Shown here: positions 1-7,975 of the stretch, in pieces | Position numbering within the stretch: position 1 is the first letter of the stretch | Layout of the letters: the number at the start of each line of letters is the position of its first letter | Virus record (IMG/VR): IMGVR_UViG_3300034111_001673 | Coordinates: 1-58,855 of that record | Origin: a virus | DNA: 58,855 bases | Direction: 5' to 3' (one strand) | The notes under the pieces: generated by a model | Database searches by the model: none | Seen by the model: the letters and a program-made list of their open reading frames with translations, nothing else | What the model was told of the DNA's origin: nothing | Program-made: the position numbers and the translations under genes

Positions 1-127
1 ATCTATATCCCCAATTATCCTGATACCAGCTACTTTCGAGTAATGATCTATTCTTCTGTGCATGCTCAAGACTTAAGGAATTAACGCAGGAAACAGTTAA
101 AAACCGCTCACTAGGGTTATGTATCCA
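1..127. repeat. Terminal direct repeat, left copy (circularity signature)
   Basis: These 127 bases are identical to 58729-58855. The terminase reading frame is open through the repeat and continues at the other end of the window. The repeat is therefore an assembly overlap of a circular molecule, or a circularly permuted one. The length of 127 equals a commonly used largest assembly word size, which favours an overlap over a true packaged terminal repeat. Confidence 0.95.
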
Positions 128-433
128 CACCCACGCAGGAAAAGCTACCGATATTAAATTGGTTTTACCGGTACGAGGAGGAACGTTAATAATCAGCTTC
201 TTTATTTGCCGCGCGTAAACCGCTTCTAAATGCTCAGCTATTGCCTTTATATGCCAGCTATCAACATAAGGCATATTACCTTCAATATAAGGCCATGCCG
301 CCTTAAAGAATTCATATAAAGATATTTCTGCCAAGGCTGGTTCTTTAAGAGCAGAGACTGTTTGCGCCCATTCTTTTAAAAAAGATTCATTAAGAAATTG
401 ATGTTTCTGGAAAGAGTTGTGATGCCGTGCCAT
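1..433 (-). CDS. terL: Terminase large subunit, N-terminal part (continues at 58728)
   Basis: This is the ATPase part of the DNA-packaging motor. The ATG at 433 opens 144 residues that run off the window edge and continue in frame at 58728-57542, for 539 residues in total. Walker A reads PPRTGKTN at about residues 85-92. Walker B, IIIIDDP, lies on the other piece at about 181-187. The upstream AAAGGAA is an acceptable ribosome site about 11 bases before the ATG. A late-type promoter box lies at 461-498. The porin gene diverges from it. The next gene on the circle, after the terminase stop, is the portal. Confidence 0.93.
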   Translation of the reverse strand, partial: MARHHNSFQKHQFLNESFLKEWAQTVSALKEPALAEISLYEFFKAAWPYIEGNMPYVDSWHIKAIAEHLEAVYARQIKKLIINVPPRTGKTNLISVAFPAWVWIHNPSERFLTVSCVNSLSLEHAQKNRSLLESSWYQDNWGYR

Positions 434-460
434 AAAATTAAGTTTCCTTTACTTAAAATA

Positions 461-498
461 ATTATAACACACCACTTTCTAATCTTGATTTTCTCGTG
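461..498 (-). promoter_or_regulatory. Late-type promoter, copy A (terminase)
   Basis: On the minus strand CACGA lies 27 bases before TATAAT, and no TTGACA-like -35 is present. The same layout occurs at five other places in the window. This copy faces the terminase start at 433. Confidence 0.75.
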
Positions 499-568
499 CT
501 TTTTTGATTTTGGTCTTGGGATTATTTATGTTATGTTTTTTTAATTTCAAAAATAAAGGAGTGAAATT

Positions 569-1846
569 ATGAAAATCAGAAAATATCTTTTATCAACGAT
601 AATACTTAGTTGCAGTACTGCCTTAGCAAGTGAAGCCCTACCTGTTGCATCAGGTTTAAACATTAAATTTGGAGCTTTTGCTGCTTTTGAAAGTGGATTT
701 GCTAAGCAAGAGAAATTAAAAGGTTCAGAGAAGAACATATCAGCTAATAAAAAAGGCATGGCTTTCTTCAATAACACTGCTTTTGTTGCTAATATTTCCA
801 ATACTTCTGACGATATTACTTATGGTGCTAAAATTGTACTTGCTCCAACAACAAAAAGAAAAGTAAACAATGATTATAATGGTTCTCATGTATTCTTAGA
901 ACATGAGTTTGGTAAAATTGAAGCAGGTTCACCTATTCCTGTTGCAAGAAACATGACTGTAAATGATGGAGCTATACCTGCAAACTACATAAAAACAGGT
1001 ATAGAGTATTTAAAACAAGGTAAAAAAGCAAATCCATCGTTCTTAACCTCGGAAGAAACTATAATCGGTGATTCAATAACTGCCGGTTTAGACTCAGCAA
1101 CTTATAGCAGCGAACCGCCAAGAACAATAAATTATTACACCCCTAAATTTGCTTTGAGCGAATCAAGTAAATTGCAATTTGGTATATCTTATACTCCTGA
1201 TTCGGCTAATACTGGTATAGATAAACCATCTACCAAATCAGATGGTATAACAAAATACGCAATAGAGGAGCAGGCTTTAGAGAGATTTGAGATTGATAAG
1301 TCAATTAAGGATGCGCTAACTGGCGGGATAGTATTTGAGCAAAAATTAACAGAAGAAGCGGAATTAAAACTAGCTCTAACTGGTGAACATGGTAAAGCCG
1401 CAAGTAAAATCAAGAAATTTGCCAATAAAGACGATAAAAACCCACTAGGGGAGTATAAATTAAGTAACTTAAAAGCTTATAATATCGGTGCTGAATTAAA
1501 AATAGGTGATTTTAAGTATAATGCCTGTTATGGCTCTTTCGGTAAAAGTTTGACTTCTAAAGAATTACATAAAGCCGGTAATAAATCTCAATACTATAAT
1601 GCAGGTATTGCCTATACTTATAATACTGCTACGACAACTTATGTAGGATATTTTGCTTCTGATAAGTTTAAAAATAAGGTAAATTCTGTTAAATTAGGTG
1701 TTAGCCACATACTTGCACCGGGACTAAAGCCTTATGCTGAAATCCATGCTTATACCCTTAAAGGTAAGCCTGAATTCTATTCAGAGCTAAAAGCAAAAAA
1801 GGTAAAAGGTACTGTAGCACTACTGGGTGTTAAGTTATCTCTTTAA
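569..1846 (+). CDS. Gram-negative porin-like outer membrane protein
   Basis: The 425 residues start with a classical signal peptide with probable cleavage after ALA at about residue 20. Alternating short hydrophobic and polar strands follow, and the chain ends in an aliphatic/aromatic barrel-closing strand (VALLGVKLSL). This fits a 14-18 strand porin that forms a diffusion channel in the outer membrane. The start has a good ribosome site, AAAGGAG, about 8 bases upstream. The gene diverges from the terminase and is followed after 19 bases by an HU-like gene. A porin inside a phage genome is an accessory gene. Some lambdoid phages encode porins that replace a receptor porin, and a similar role here is inference. 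Confidence 0.75.
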   Translation: MKIRKYLLSTIILSCSTALASEALPVASGLNIKFGAFAAFESGFAKQEKLKGSEKNISANKKGMAFFNNTAFVANISNTSDDITYGAKIVLAPTTKRKVNNDYNGSHVFLEHEFGKIEAGSPIPVARNMTVNDGAIPANYIKTGIEYLKQGKKANPSFLTSEETIIGDSITAGLDSATYSSEPPRTINYYTPKFALSESSKLQFGISYTPDSANTGIDKPSTKSDGITKYAIEEQALERFEIDKSIKDALTGGIVFEQKLTEEAELKLALTGEHGKAASKIKKFANKDDKNPLGEYKLSNLKAYNIGAELKIGDFKYNACYGSFGKSLTSKELHKAGNKSQYYNAGIAYTYNTATTTYVGYFASDKFKNKVNSVKLGVSHILAPGLKPYAEIHAYTLKGKPEFYSELKAKKVKGTVALLGVKLSL

Positions 1847-1865
1847 TTTAAAAAAAGGTTTTAAA

Positions 1866-2150
1866 ATGAACAAGCAAGAATTTATCGACCATATTGCAAG
1901 TCAACATGGATGTACCAAAAAAGAAGCTGAAAAGGCTATTGATGTATTTACTTCTTCGGTAATTGATGCCTTGGGAGAGGGAAAGGAAATATCCCTTGTT
2001 GGCTTTGGTAATTTTTCCGTAAGCAAGGTTGAAGCAAGAAATGGTATTAATCCAAAAAGTAGAGAAAGTATAAAAATAGCCGCTTATAACCAACCAAAGT
2101 TTAAGGTCGGTCAGAAACTTAAAGATGCTTGTAACAAAAAATCTCGTTGA
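1866..2150 (+). CDS. HU/IHF-family DNA-bending protein
   Basis: The 94 residues have the usual HU length and plan. The N-terminal helices begin MNKQEFIDHIA, the GFGNF turn sits at about residues 46-50, and the R-NP arm tip is intact (ARNGINPKSRE). HU dimers bend DNA and help replication, packaging or recombination. An upstream in-frame start at 1827 would overlap the porin stop and adds an unrelated stretch, so the ATG at 1866 is preferred. A strong terminator at 2220-2263 ends the porin-HU unit. Confidence 0.9.
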   Translation: MNKQEFIDHIASQHGCTKKEAEKAIDVFTSSVIDALGEGKEISLVGFGNFSVSKVEARNGINPKSRESIKIAAYNQPKFKVGQKLKDACNKKSR

Positions 2151-2170
2151 CCTAGAATATGATTTTATGT

Positions 2171-2184
2171 ATGTTAGCTAACAT
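2171..2184. promoter_or_regulatory. Perfect 14-bp palindrome downstream of HU gene
   Basis: ATGTTAGCTAACAT is self-complementary with no loop, so it suits a dimeric DNA-binding protein better than a terminator hairpin. No gene starts here on the plus strand, and its function is unknown. Confidence 0.35.
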
Positions 2185-2219
2185 GATTTTTTCATATTAA
2201 TCATTATTTTTCCTGTAGA

Positions 2220-2263
2220 CGTACCAGTTTTTTGTGAGTTTTTAAACTGGTACGACTTTTTTT
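2220..2263 (+). terminator. Rho-independent terminator after porin-HU
   Basis: An 11-bp perfect stem (CGTACCAGTTT with its complement at 2244-2254) is followed by a run of T at 2257-2263. The T run occurs only on the plus-strand side, so it terminates the porin-HU transcript. Confidence 0.9.
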
Positions 2264-2275
2264 AAGTACGTGTTG

Positions 2276-3067
2276 TCAATTCTCCAATTCTTTTAATTGT
2301 TTAGCTAGGTTTTTACATTCATTAGTTACATATTCAATATCTCTATACACTTCTTCATGAAAAGATTTAACACCTGGTACTAAATCACCAGCATGCCCAC
2401 AATCAAAACCTACTACATAATCTGCCGTATAATTTTGTTGTTTAAATTCTCTTTTACCTGTATAGGTTACTCCACCATGTACTTCAATGTTATAAAAATT
2501 TTCTTCTGAGAAACTACCATACAATTTATGTTCTTTAGGTAATTCTACATATCCGCATAAGTGTTTCAATTCCGGACGCCGCTGTATAAAACATCTGTAT
2601 CCCGTATCCTCGTCAATAAATTCTAAAAAATCAGGTTCAGTTTCCCAAGGACGGGTCTTAGGATTAATATCATATTCATCTTCTAAAGTCTTCCACTCTT
2701 CTAAACTGCAAAATCTTTCTTTTAATGCTTCTTTCGCTGCTCCTAATCTGTGAGTTTTAGCCTCATAATCAACTAGCTGATCTCTCCACTGCATATACCA
2801 ATCGCCTATTTGGTAGCAAATATAATCCACTTGCTGCTTTGTAAACTTTCTCATTTTTTTTACTTCCTCTACTATTTCCCAATCCTCTGCTAAAATGTCA
2901 TCAATATCAAATTGATTAACTGGAGAAGAATAATCAGGTCTATAAGCTTTATCACACATATAAATATAACCTGATTTATTAAAATATTCTTTGGAACTTT
3001 TGAACTTAGATTTCCGCCTTACTTTCTTTTTTGCCATAACGGCTTTTATCGCTTCAATTATGTTCAT
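2276..3067 (-). CDS. Tad2-like (DUF2829) domain fused to a phage accessory domain
   Basis: This 263-residue protein appears to be modular. Residues 1 to about 70 resemble the DUF2829/Tad2 family: they begin MNIIEAIKAVM, have a basic strand KKKVRRKSK, and end in the hallmark ILAEDWEIVE. Tad2 proteins of phages bind the cyclic ADP-ribose signal of Thoeris defence. The middle holds a W/Y-rich segment (YQIGDWYMQW). The C-terminal part (about 165-263) carries EVHGGVTY, VGFDCGHAGDLVPG and YRDIEYV, a pattern I recognise from uncharacterised phage proteins. The start at 3067 overlaps the preceding 45-residue ORF by four bases (ATGA). Anti-Thoeris activity is inferred from the domain only. Confidence 0.6.
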   Translation of the reverse strand: MNIIEAIKAVMAKKKVRRKSKFKSSKEYFNKSGYIYMCDKAYRPDYSSPVNQFDIDDILAEDWEIVEEVKKMRKFTKQQVDYICYQIGDWYMQWRDQLVDYEAKTHRLGAAKEALKERFCSLEEWKTLEDEYDINPKTRPWETEPDFLEFIDEDTGYRCFIQRRPELKHLCGYVELPKEHKLYGSFSEENFYNIEVHGGVTYTGKREFKQQNYTADYVVGFDCGHAGDLVPGVKSFHEEVYRDIEYVTNECKNLAKQLKELEN

Positions 3068-3201
3068 TTTCTTGTCCCATAATATTTTGTTACTAATAAC
3101 CTTAGATAATTTATTTTTACTTCTGTTTCGTTACTATTCCAATTATCCATAATATAATCTACTATCTCGTTTTCTAATTCTTTTTCTTTTGCGTTGTTCA
3201 T
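3064..3201 (-). CDS. Small 45-residue acidic protein, unknown
   Basis: MNNAKEKELENEIVDYIMDN begins a 45-residue ORF with a clear ribosome site, GAGGTAAC, just before its ATG. Its stop overlaps the ATG of the Tad2-like gene as ATGA, so the two are translationally coupled. It lies in the same operon as the MazF-type toxin. It has no recognisable domain. Confidence 0.6.
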   Translation of the reverse strand: MNNAKEKELENEIVDYIMDNWNSNETEVKINYLRLLVTKYYGTRK

Positions 3202-3210
3202 TTTGTTACC

Positions 3211-3534
3211 TCATTTTAAAAATAACTGCACTTTGATTGCACGTTCTACTTCTCGCATATCCTTACTAGAAATTTGACCAATTCTTTTTCCTAGTCTTTC
3301 TTTACTAACAGTCATAATTTGATCAGCCATAGCTTTACTCTTTGTATCACCTATCAAGACATACGCCTCACAAGGATAACATTTCGTAATATTACTAGTC
3401 AGAGGAATAACCTGCACTCTATTGTACATATTATTAAAAAAATCATTGCTTATAATTATTGCAGGTCTAGTTTTTTGTATTTCTCCAGCTATAGAAAAAT
3501 CAAAATCTACCCACCAGATTTCATTTCTCTTCAT
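3211..3534 (-). CDS. MazF/PemK-type mRNA interferase toxin
   Basis: The 107 residues show the family hallmarks: an N-terminal RNEIWWVDFD strand, then KTRPAIIISND, VIPLTSNI and a C-terminal GQISSKDM. These toxins cut mRNA at short motifs. The ATG at 3534 is preferred over a GTG at 3543. It overlaps the antitoxin stop (3521), as is usual for these pairs. The pair probably serves episome maintenance. Confidence 0.9.
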   Translation of the reverse strand: MKRNEIWWVDFDFSIAGEIQKTRPAIIISNDFFNNMYNRVQVIPLTSNITKCYPCEAYVLIGDTKSKAMADQIMTVSKERLGKRIGQISSKDMREVERAIKVQLFLK

Positions 3535-3748
3535 AGATATCACCTATACATCCTTCTATCCATTCATAAGCTTCTTTTTCTCTTTCCTCATCTTTAGCCA
3601 TTTCTCTGTAAGCTAATTCTAAACCTTCATCATCTACATAAGATTTTACTAATTTTTCTATTAATTTACTGATTTTTCCTCTTCCTATTATTGAATGTAA
3701 TTCATGATATACATTCTCATTTAAAGTAATTGTTAATTTTTTTTGCAT
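3521..3748 (-). CDS. Antitoxin of the MazF pair (ribbon-helix-helix)
   Basis: The 75 residues open with a beta strand, KKLTITLNENVY, followed by two helices, a typical ribbon-helix-helix DNA-binding fold. The acidic C-terminus (KDEEREKEAYEWIE) would bind and neutralise the toxin. A near-perfect ribosome site, AAGGAGGT, and a sigma-70 promoter at 3771-3798 lie directly upstream. The TGTA..TACA dyad around the -10 is a plausible autoregulatory operator. Confidence 0.85.
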   Translation of the reverse strand: MQKKLTITLNENVYHELHSIIGRGKISKLIEKLVKSYVDDEGLELAYREMAKDEEREKEAYEWIEGCIGDIYEEK

Positions 3749-3770
3749 AATAACCTCCTTAATACGTGTA

Positions 3771-3798
3771 ATTATACATATTACTTCATAAAAGTCAA
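3771..3798 (-). promoter_or_regulatory. Sigma-70 promoter of the toxin-antitoxin operon
   Basis: On the minus strand TTGACT, a 16-base spacer and TATAAT lead into the antitoxin gene. The -10 sits within a TGTA..TACA dyad that could bind the antitoxin. Confidence 0.8.
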
Positions 3799-3907
3799 GT
3801 GCGCTTTTCTCAAAAACGTACGATTTCCTCTGCGTTTTCCTTGTATTTCGGGCATAAAAAAAAGACAGAGTATTAACCTACCATTTTTATTGCTTCTATA
3901 AAGTCCA

Positions 3908-4105
3908 TTATTTACCCATATATGCTCGTAAAGACTTATGCACCAGTTCGCTAAGAGTGATATCATTCTCTAGTGCATAACGCTTTATTTCCTTGTGAAA
4001 GTTCTTATCAACCTTAACCACTAAATTAGCGTTTTTATTATCTTCTAATTGTTTAAGTGCTTTCTCTTTATTTATTGATGGACGACCGGTTTTCAGTGAA
4101 CTCAT
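3908..4105 (-). CDS. Small ribbon-helix-helix partition partner of ParA
   Basis: The 65 residues combine a basic N-terminal tail (KTGRPSINKEKAL) with a ribbon-helix-helix core (LVVKVDKNFHKEIKRYALEN and a second helix, TLSELVHKSL). The start overlaps the ParA stop as ATGA. Small ribbon-helix-helix proteins next to ParA usually bind the centromere and stimulate the ATPase, as ParG/Omega proteins do. An orphan antitoxin is less likely. Confidence 0.75.
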   Translation of the reverse strand: MSSLKTGRPSINKEKALKQLEDNKNANLVVKVDKNFHKEIKRYALENDITLSELVHKSLRAYMGK

Positions 4106-4725
4106 AATATCTCTTTAATCTCATTTACTATATTTGTAATCTCATGTATCGCATCATTGTTAGTAGTGTCAAAAACAGATTGTCCCTCTGCTGCTGACTT
4201 GGCATACGCAATTCTTTGGGATGTATAGCTTTTCATTATCGGCAGGGAATATCCCTTTAAAGCTTCGGTTACCTCACTACTTAAAGAAGTTGTTGATATT
4301 CTTCTACTAATGCAGAAATAAGCTTTTGGATTTCCATCAGTAATTTGTTGTCTATGTTTTATCACGTCTACCAGCTCTTCAGACGCCCATATATCGTATG
4401 GTGATGGTTGGACAGGTATAATGATTAAATCAGAACATTTTATAGCAGAAACCGCCATATTGGTTAATTGAGGTGCACCGTCAATGATAACCCAATCAAA
4501 ATCATTAGCTATCTTCTTTACGTCCCTTTCAAGAGTTGGTCTGTCCATTCCTATAACAGCTATTTCACTATTACCTACTGCATGCCAATCTCTAGCAGAG
4601 CCTTGAGGGTCTGAATCAACAAGTAATACTTTTGAACCATTTAAGTGAAGTTTACTTGCTATATTCGTTGCAAGCGTAGTTTTACCCACACCGCCTTTTT
4701 GATTTAGTATGGAAACTATTTTCAT
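4102..4725 (-). CDS. parA: ParA-family partition ATPase
   Basis: The 207 residues carry a deviant Walker A (KGGVGKTT, residues 10-17) and DSDPQGSA at about 38-45. They also carry a Walker B-like DWVIIDGAPQ. The protein belongs to the short type without an N-terminal DNA-binding domain, which normally works with a small ribbon-helix-helix partner such as the one downstream. It partitions low-copy replicons and is strong evidence for a plasmid-like lifestyle. Confidence 0.93.
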   Translation of the reverse strand: MKIVSILNQKGGVGKTTLATNIASKLHLNGSKVLLVDSDPQGSARDWHAVGNSEIAVIGMDRPTLERDVKKIANDFDWVIIDGAPQLTNMAVSAIKCSDLIIIPVQPSPYDIWASEELVDVIKHRQQITDGNPKAYFCISRRISTTSLSSEVTEALKGYSLPIMKSYTSQRIAYAKSAAEGQSVFDTTNNDAIHEITNIVNEIKEIL

Positions 4726-4861
4726 ATATATCTTTATAACTTTAGATAAAGATAAGTTTAGCGAATTATTTAAATATGTAAAGTTATTTTTATATAACTA
4801 AATAAAGATATATATTTTAAATATAGTATATATATTATGTAATATTAATATAAAGAAATAA
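4726..4861. other. AT-only intergenic stretch upstream of parA (candidate centromere/operator)
   Basis: This 136-base gap is almost pure A/T. It contains short repeats, including AGTTAT..ATAACT arms around 4784-4801 and CTTTAGATAAAG near 4740. The position just upstream of parA fits a partition site with autoregulation. I can name no precise repeat unit, so this is inference from location. Confidence 0.35.
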
Positions 4862-5884
4862 TTATTGACTATAATGACCTACAACTGCTTCCCCTAAAAA
4901 CTCAGGAATTAAAGGAACTACTGCATTACCCAGCGATTGCAAACGCTGCATACGACTTCCTCCGTCCGTCCAGCTAATAGGATAGCCCATAAGCCATTCT
5001 ACCCAATCAGGATTCAACCTCTCATCTTTTAATCTTGGTACTTCTGAAGGCTCTTTTCCCCATTGCTTAATTCCTCTGCTGCAATAGTACATGCCAATCT
5101 GCTCTTGTGCACATATTTGGCTAGTTTCCTTAAATCCCCTACATCCTTGTAATCCCTGCTGGTCGGTGTCGGGAAGAATCTTACATATCTGGCTAGCCCC
5201 AGACTTCCTGATATTCCATTCCTGTTGTGTTTCCGAATGCTGCCAGTTTTTGTTACCAGGTAAACATCGTCTTTGCTTATTATATTCCCTATGCTCGCAT
5301 CGCTTGCAGTCGGGGTCGGGAGCATTCTTATAACTGTCTCCAAGTGAGGACTCTGTCTTCTCCTTTCCGACGGACAATCCGACTTTGCCGATGCAAGCGG
5401 GGTGGGCAATAATCCATATTCTATCCCGTCTGTGAGGTGCACCAAAGGCGGAAGCCGGTATGCAATGCCACTCCGCATCATACCCGATCTCCCATAAATC
5501 TTGCAGGACGGCGATAAGTCCTTGACTTCGCAGGTTTGCCACGTTTTCGATAATTGCATATTTTGGTCTGATTTCATTTATTAACCTCTTATATTCTTGC
5601 CATAATCCCGAGCGTTTAGCCGTTATTCCTTTTCGCTTACCTGCTACCGATATATCCTGGCAAGGAAATCCTCCTGCAATTACGTCTATTCTTGGCAGAG
5701 CTTTTAAGTCTTCCTTATGTATAGTGGTAATATCAGAAAATATAGGTACGGATGGCCAATGTTTTTTTAATATTTTTTGGCAGAATGGGTTAATCTCACA
5801 AAATACGACTGTTTTCATCCCTACAGCTTCCAATCCTATTGAAAAGCCACCTATGCCTGAGAAAATATCTAGAACATTTAACAC
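4862..5884 (-). CDS. dcm: DNA (cytosine-5) methyltransferase
   Basis: The 340 residues hold the ordered C5-methyltransferase motifs: DIFSGIGGFSIGLE (motif I, from residue 6), GGFPCQDIS with catalytic Cys 75 (motif IV), the ENV of motif VI, and RRDRIW (motif VIII). The C-terminus has the LGNAVVP motif. No restriction enzyme gene is adjacent, so it is probably an orphan enzyme that protects phage DNA or alters regulation. It has its own late-type promoter at 5924-5961. Confidence 0.95.
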   Translation of the reverse strand: MLNVLDIFSGIGGFSIGLEAVGMKTVVFCEINPFCQKILKKHWPSVPIFSDITTIHKEDLKALPRIDVIAGGFPCQDISVAGKRKGITAKRSGLWQEYKRLINEIRPKYAIIENVANLRSQGLIAVLQDLWEIGYDAEWHCIPASAFGAPHRRDRIWIIAHPACIGKVGLSVGKEKTESSLGDSYKNAPDPDCKRCEHREYNKQRRCLPGNKNWQHSETQQEWNIRKSGASQICKILPDTDQQGLQGCRGFKETSQICAQEQIGMYYCSRGIKQWGKEPSEVPRLKDERLNPDWVEWLMGYPISWTDGGSRMQRLQSLGNAVVPLIPEFLGEAVVGHYSQ

Positions 5885-5923
5885 TTTATCTTACTACTTT
5901 ATGCTCATTCCTTAGCTAAAGTA

Positions 5924-5961
5924 ATTATACCATAGGCTTTAGCTATCCTGATTTTCTCATG
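5924..5961 (-). promoter_or_regulatory. Late-type promoter, copy B (C5 methyltransferase)
   Basis: On the minus strand CATGA lies 27 bases before TATAAT. The run GAGAAAATCA after the box is shared with copy A at the same distance. No good -35 is present. Confidence 0.75.
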
Positions 5962-6169
5962 ACTTTTTACAGATATCGTGATGATAAACTTCAGGCTCTC
6001 TAGGACGCAACTTTTCTCTTTCCTTACGAGCTTTGACTAGCTCCTTGTACCGAGCAAATGCCGCTCGTTGATCTTGTTTAATTGCACTTAGTATATCTTT
6101 CTCTTCTTCTGCTAAAGGTTTTCTATATGCCTTTCTACCTACACCATTAATATATCTTCCTGTCGACAT
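5957..6169 (-). CDS. Small basic protein, unknown
   Basis: The 70 residues are rich in K, R and E, mostly helical (EEEKDILSAIKQDQRAAFAR), and follow the terminase-small-like gene by two bases. The 3' end overlaps the CATGA box of promoter B by five bases. No family is recognised. A DNA- or terminase-associated role would be guesswork. Confidence 0.6.
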   Translation of the reverse strand: MSTGRYINGVGRKAYRKPLAEEEKDILSAIKQDQRAAFARYKELVKARKEREKLRPREPEVYHHDICKKS

Positions 6170-6171
6170 GA

Positions 6172-6747
6172 TTATTTTTTAATATTTTTAGTTAAAATAT
6201 CTATATTCTTTAGTACCTGTTCCAGTTCTTTTGCAAATGCTCTTGTTTCTTCTATTTTCATTTCTTTTGATACCGCTTTATCTTCTTGAGTGCGGCTTTC
6301 TATATTCAGTTTAGCTAAGGCTAAACTAGTAAGCTGTTGTGCTTGAGGAACGTTTATTTCACCTTCTTCAAGAGCAGTTAAAGTGCTGTTTATTATTTCC
6401 ATGGCAGATTTATTACCAAATGATAAGTGCAACTCATTATTGTCATTATTGCTTTCCGTACCAAAGCCGGTATTGCGTAAATAAAACTGAATTGCACTTA
6501 AATTAATGGTACTCAACTCATCATTTTTGATAAACCTCCAAAGCCTTGAGAGAACATACTCCTTACCCTTAAAGCGACCCCTCCTCCAGGAGGCCATTAA
6601 AAGGCTATCTTCTTTAAGCTTTCTTTTAAAGCTGGTAGGAGATATCTTTAAGAAATGTGCAATCTCTCTCTGTGTATGACCGTGCGCCGCCAAGGATTCA
6701 ACCTGCGCGGACTCCTCCGGCGTAATATCTCTTTTCTGTTTACTCAT
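6172..6747 (-). CDS. Helix-turn-helix protein, candidate terminase small subunit
   Basis: The 191 residues begin with an N-terminal helix-turn-helix (HGHTQREIAHFLKISPTSFK, about 32-51). A basic helical segment (FKGKEYVLSRLWRFIKN) and a Q/E-rich helical tail follow. The DNA-recognition head plus oligomerising helices resemble phage terminase small subunits, but the gene lies about 6 kb from the large subunit on the circle. It overlaps the ParB-methyltransferase stop by eight bases, so it is coupled to it. A transcription regulator is an equal alternative. Confidence 0.5.
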   Translation of the reverse strand: MSKQKRDITPEESAQVESLAAHGHTQREIAHFLKISPTSFKRKLKEDSLLMASWRRGRFKGKEYVLSRLWRFIKNDELSTINLSAIQFYLRNTGFGTESNNDNNELHLSFGNKSAMEIINSTLTALEEGEINVPQAQQLTSLALAKLNIESRTQEDKAVSKEMKIEETRAFAKELEQVLKNIDILTKNIKK

Positions 6748-7975
6748 TCAACAATACAGCTTTTTTATTAGTTTCCTTTTCCCACCTCTTTATTATAACA
6801 TCAACATAAATAGGGGATAATTCCATCATGTAACAGTTACGCTTTGACCTCTCGCAGGCAATTAACGTAGTACCGCTACCGCCAAACGGATCGTAGACAC
6901 TTTCACCTTGCGTAGAGTTATTAAGTATTGGCCGAAGCATACACTCAATAGGTTTTTGTGTGCCGTGTCCCCACGTTTCTTCTATATTATGAGAACTATT
7001 ACCAAATGGATTATTATTCGTAATTTCCCATACGGTAGATTGATCACGTTTGCCCTGCCAGTTATGCTTCTTCCCTTTCCGTACTCCGTACCATAAAGGC
7101 TCATGCTGATGATGATAATCACCACGACTTAATGCAAACTGCTGCTTTGTCCAAATAATCAGACAAATCAATTCAAAACCGCTACTTTCTATATTTTCAG
7201 CAAATTTATGAGTATACTTTGAGCTATGCCAGACATAAGCCACATCACCGGTAAATAACGCATAAGCATCAGACCAGTCATACCTATCATCATTTAGTAC
7301 CTTACCTTTAGAACGCTCCCCGACTCCTAAATCGCATCCTTCGCGCCAGCCTGGATCATACTCCACACCGTACAGCGGATCGGTTACCATTAAAATCGGA
7401 TTTGCCCCAGCCATTAGTTTTTCAACATGCTGCGGATTAGTACTATTCCCACACATTAAACGATGAGACCCAAGCAGGTAAATATCACCAAGCCTAGCAG
7501 TAGCTTCTCCCTCCAGTTCTATTTCCTCTTCTTCCCCTATTTCTTCTAATATGGTTTTATCAAATACAGGCGCGAGCATTTCCTCATCCATACCAAAAGA
7601 TAATAGCTCCTCCATATCAAACCGCTCCGTTAGTACATCAAAGTCATATTCACCGAATGCTAGGTTATCTCTGATATTCAACCTGTCTATTTCCTCCGGT
7701 GTTAGTTTTCTACTCGGCATTAACACCTCAATTTCAGTCTCATCATCATAACCTGCCATGTGTAAAGCTTTTTTACGCTGGTGGCCGCCGATAATGGTGT
7801 AATCGTTATCTACTATTATTCTCTGATGATACCCGTCCTCCTTTATATGAGCAGCTAGTTTATCCAGCATTTCCTTGGTTATCTTTCTTGGATTATGGGT
7901 ATATTCTTTTAAGCAGGCCAGTTTAATATTAGTAGCCTGCCATGTTATAGTTTCATGATTAGTTTGATGATTCAT
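6740..7975 (-). CDS. ParB-like domain fused to an N4/N6-type DNA methyltransferase
   Basis: The N-terminal 110 residues are a ParB/Srx-like domain (LKEYTHNPRKI, IIGGHQRKKAL). A beta-class methyltransferase domain follows, with the catalytic tetrad as DPLY at about residue 205 and the cofactor loop YDPFGGSGTTLIACE near 380. This is a common phage architecture. The second catalytic position is Leu (codon CTG) instead of Pro, which may weaken activity. ATG 7975 is chosen because AAGGAG is correctly spaced for it and too close for ATG 7981. Confidence 0.88.
   Translation of the reverse strand: MNHQTNHETITWQATNIKLACLKEYTHNPRKITKEMLDKLAAHIKEDGYHQRIIVDNDYTIIGGHQRKKALHMAGYDDETEIEVLMPSRKLTPEEIDRLNIRDNLAFGEYDFDVLTERFDMEELLSFGMDEEMLAPVFDKTILEEIGEEEEIELEGEATARLGDIYLLGSHRLMCGNSTNPQHVEKLMAGANPILMVTDPLYGVEYDPGWREGCDLGVGERSKGKVLNDDRYDWSDAYALFTGDVAYVWHSSKYTHKFAENIESSGFELICLIIWTKQQFALSRGDYHHQHEPLWYGVRKGKKHNWQGKRDQSTVWEITNNNPFGNSSHNIEETWGHGTQKPIECMLRPILNNSTQGESVYDPFGGSGTTLIACERSKRNCYMMELSPIYVDVIIKRWEKETNKKAVLLNE

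Noticed and set aside
1-127. True packaged terminal repeat of a linear phage genome
   Set aside because: The repeat lies inside the terminase gene and its length equals a common assembly word size, so overlap of a circle is simpler.
3781-3966. 61-residue minus-strand ORF
   Set aside because: It overlaps the end of the partition partner in another frame and has no family features.
4862-5884. Restriction-modification system with the C5 methyltransferase
   Set aside because: No endonuclease gene is adjacent; the neighbours are ParA and small helical proteins.
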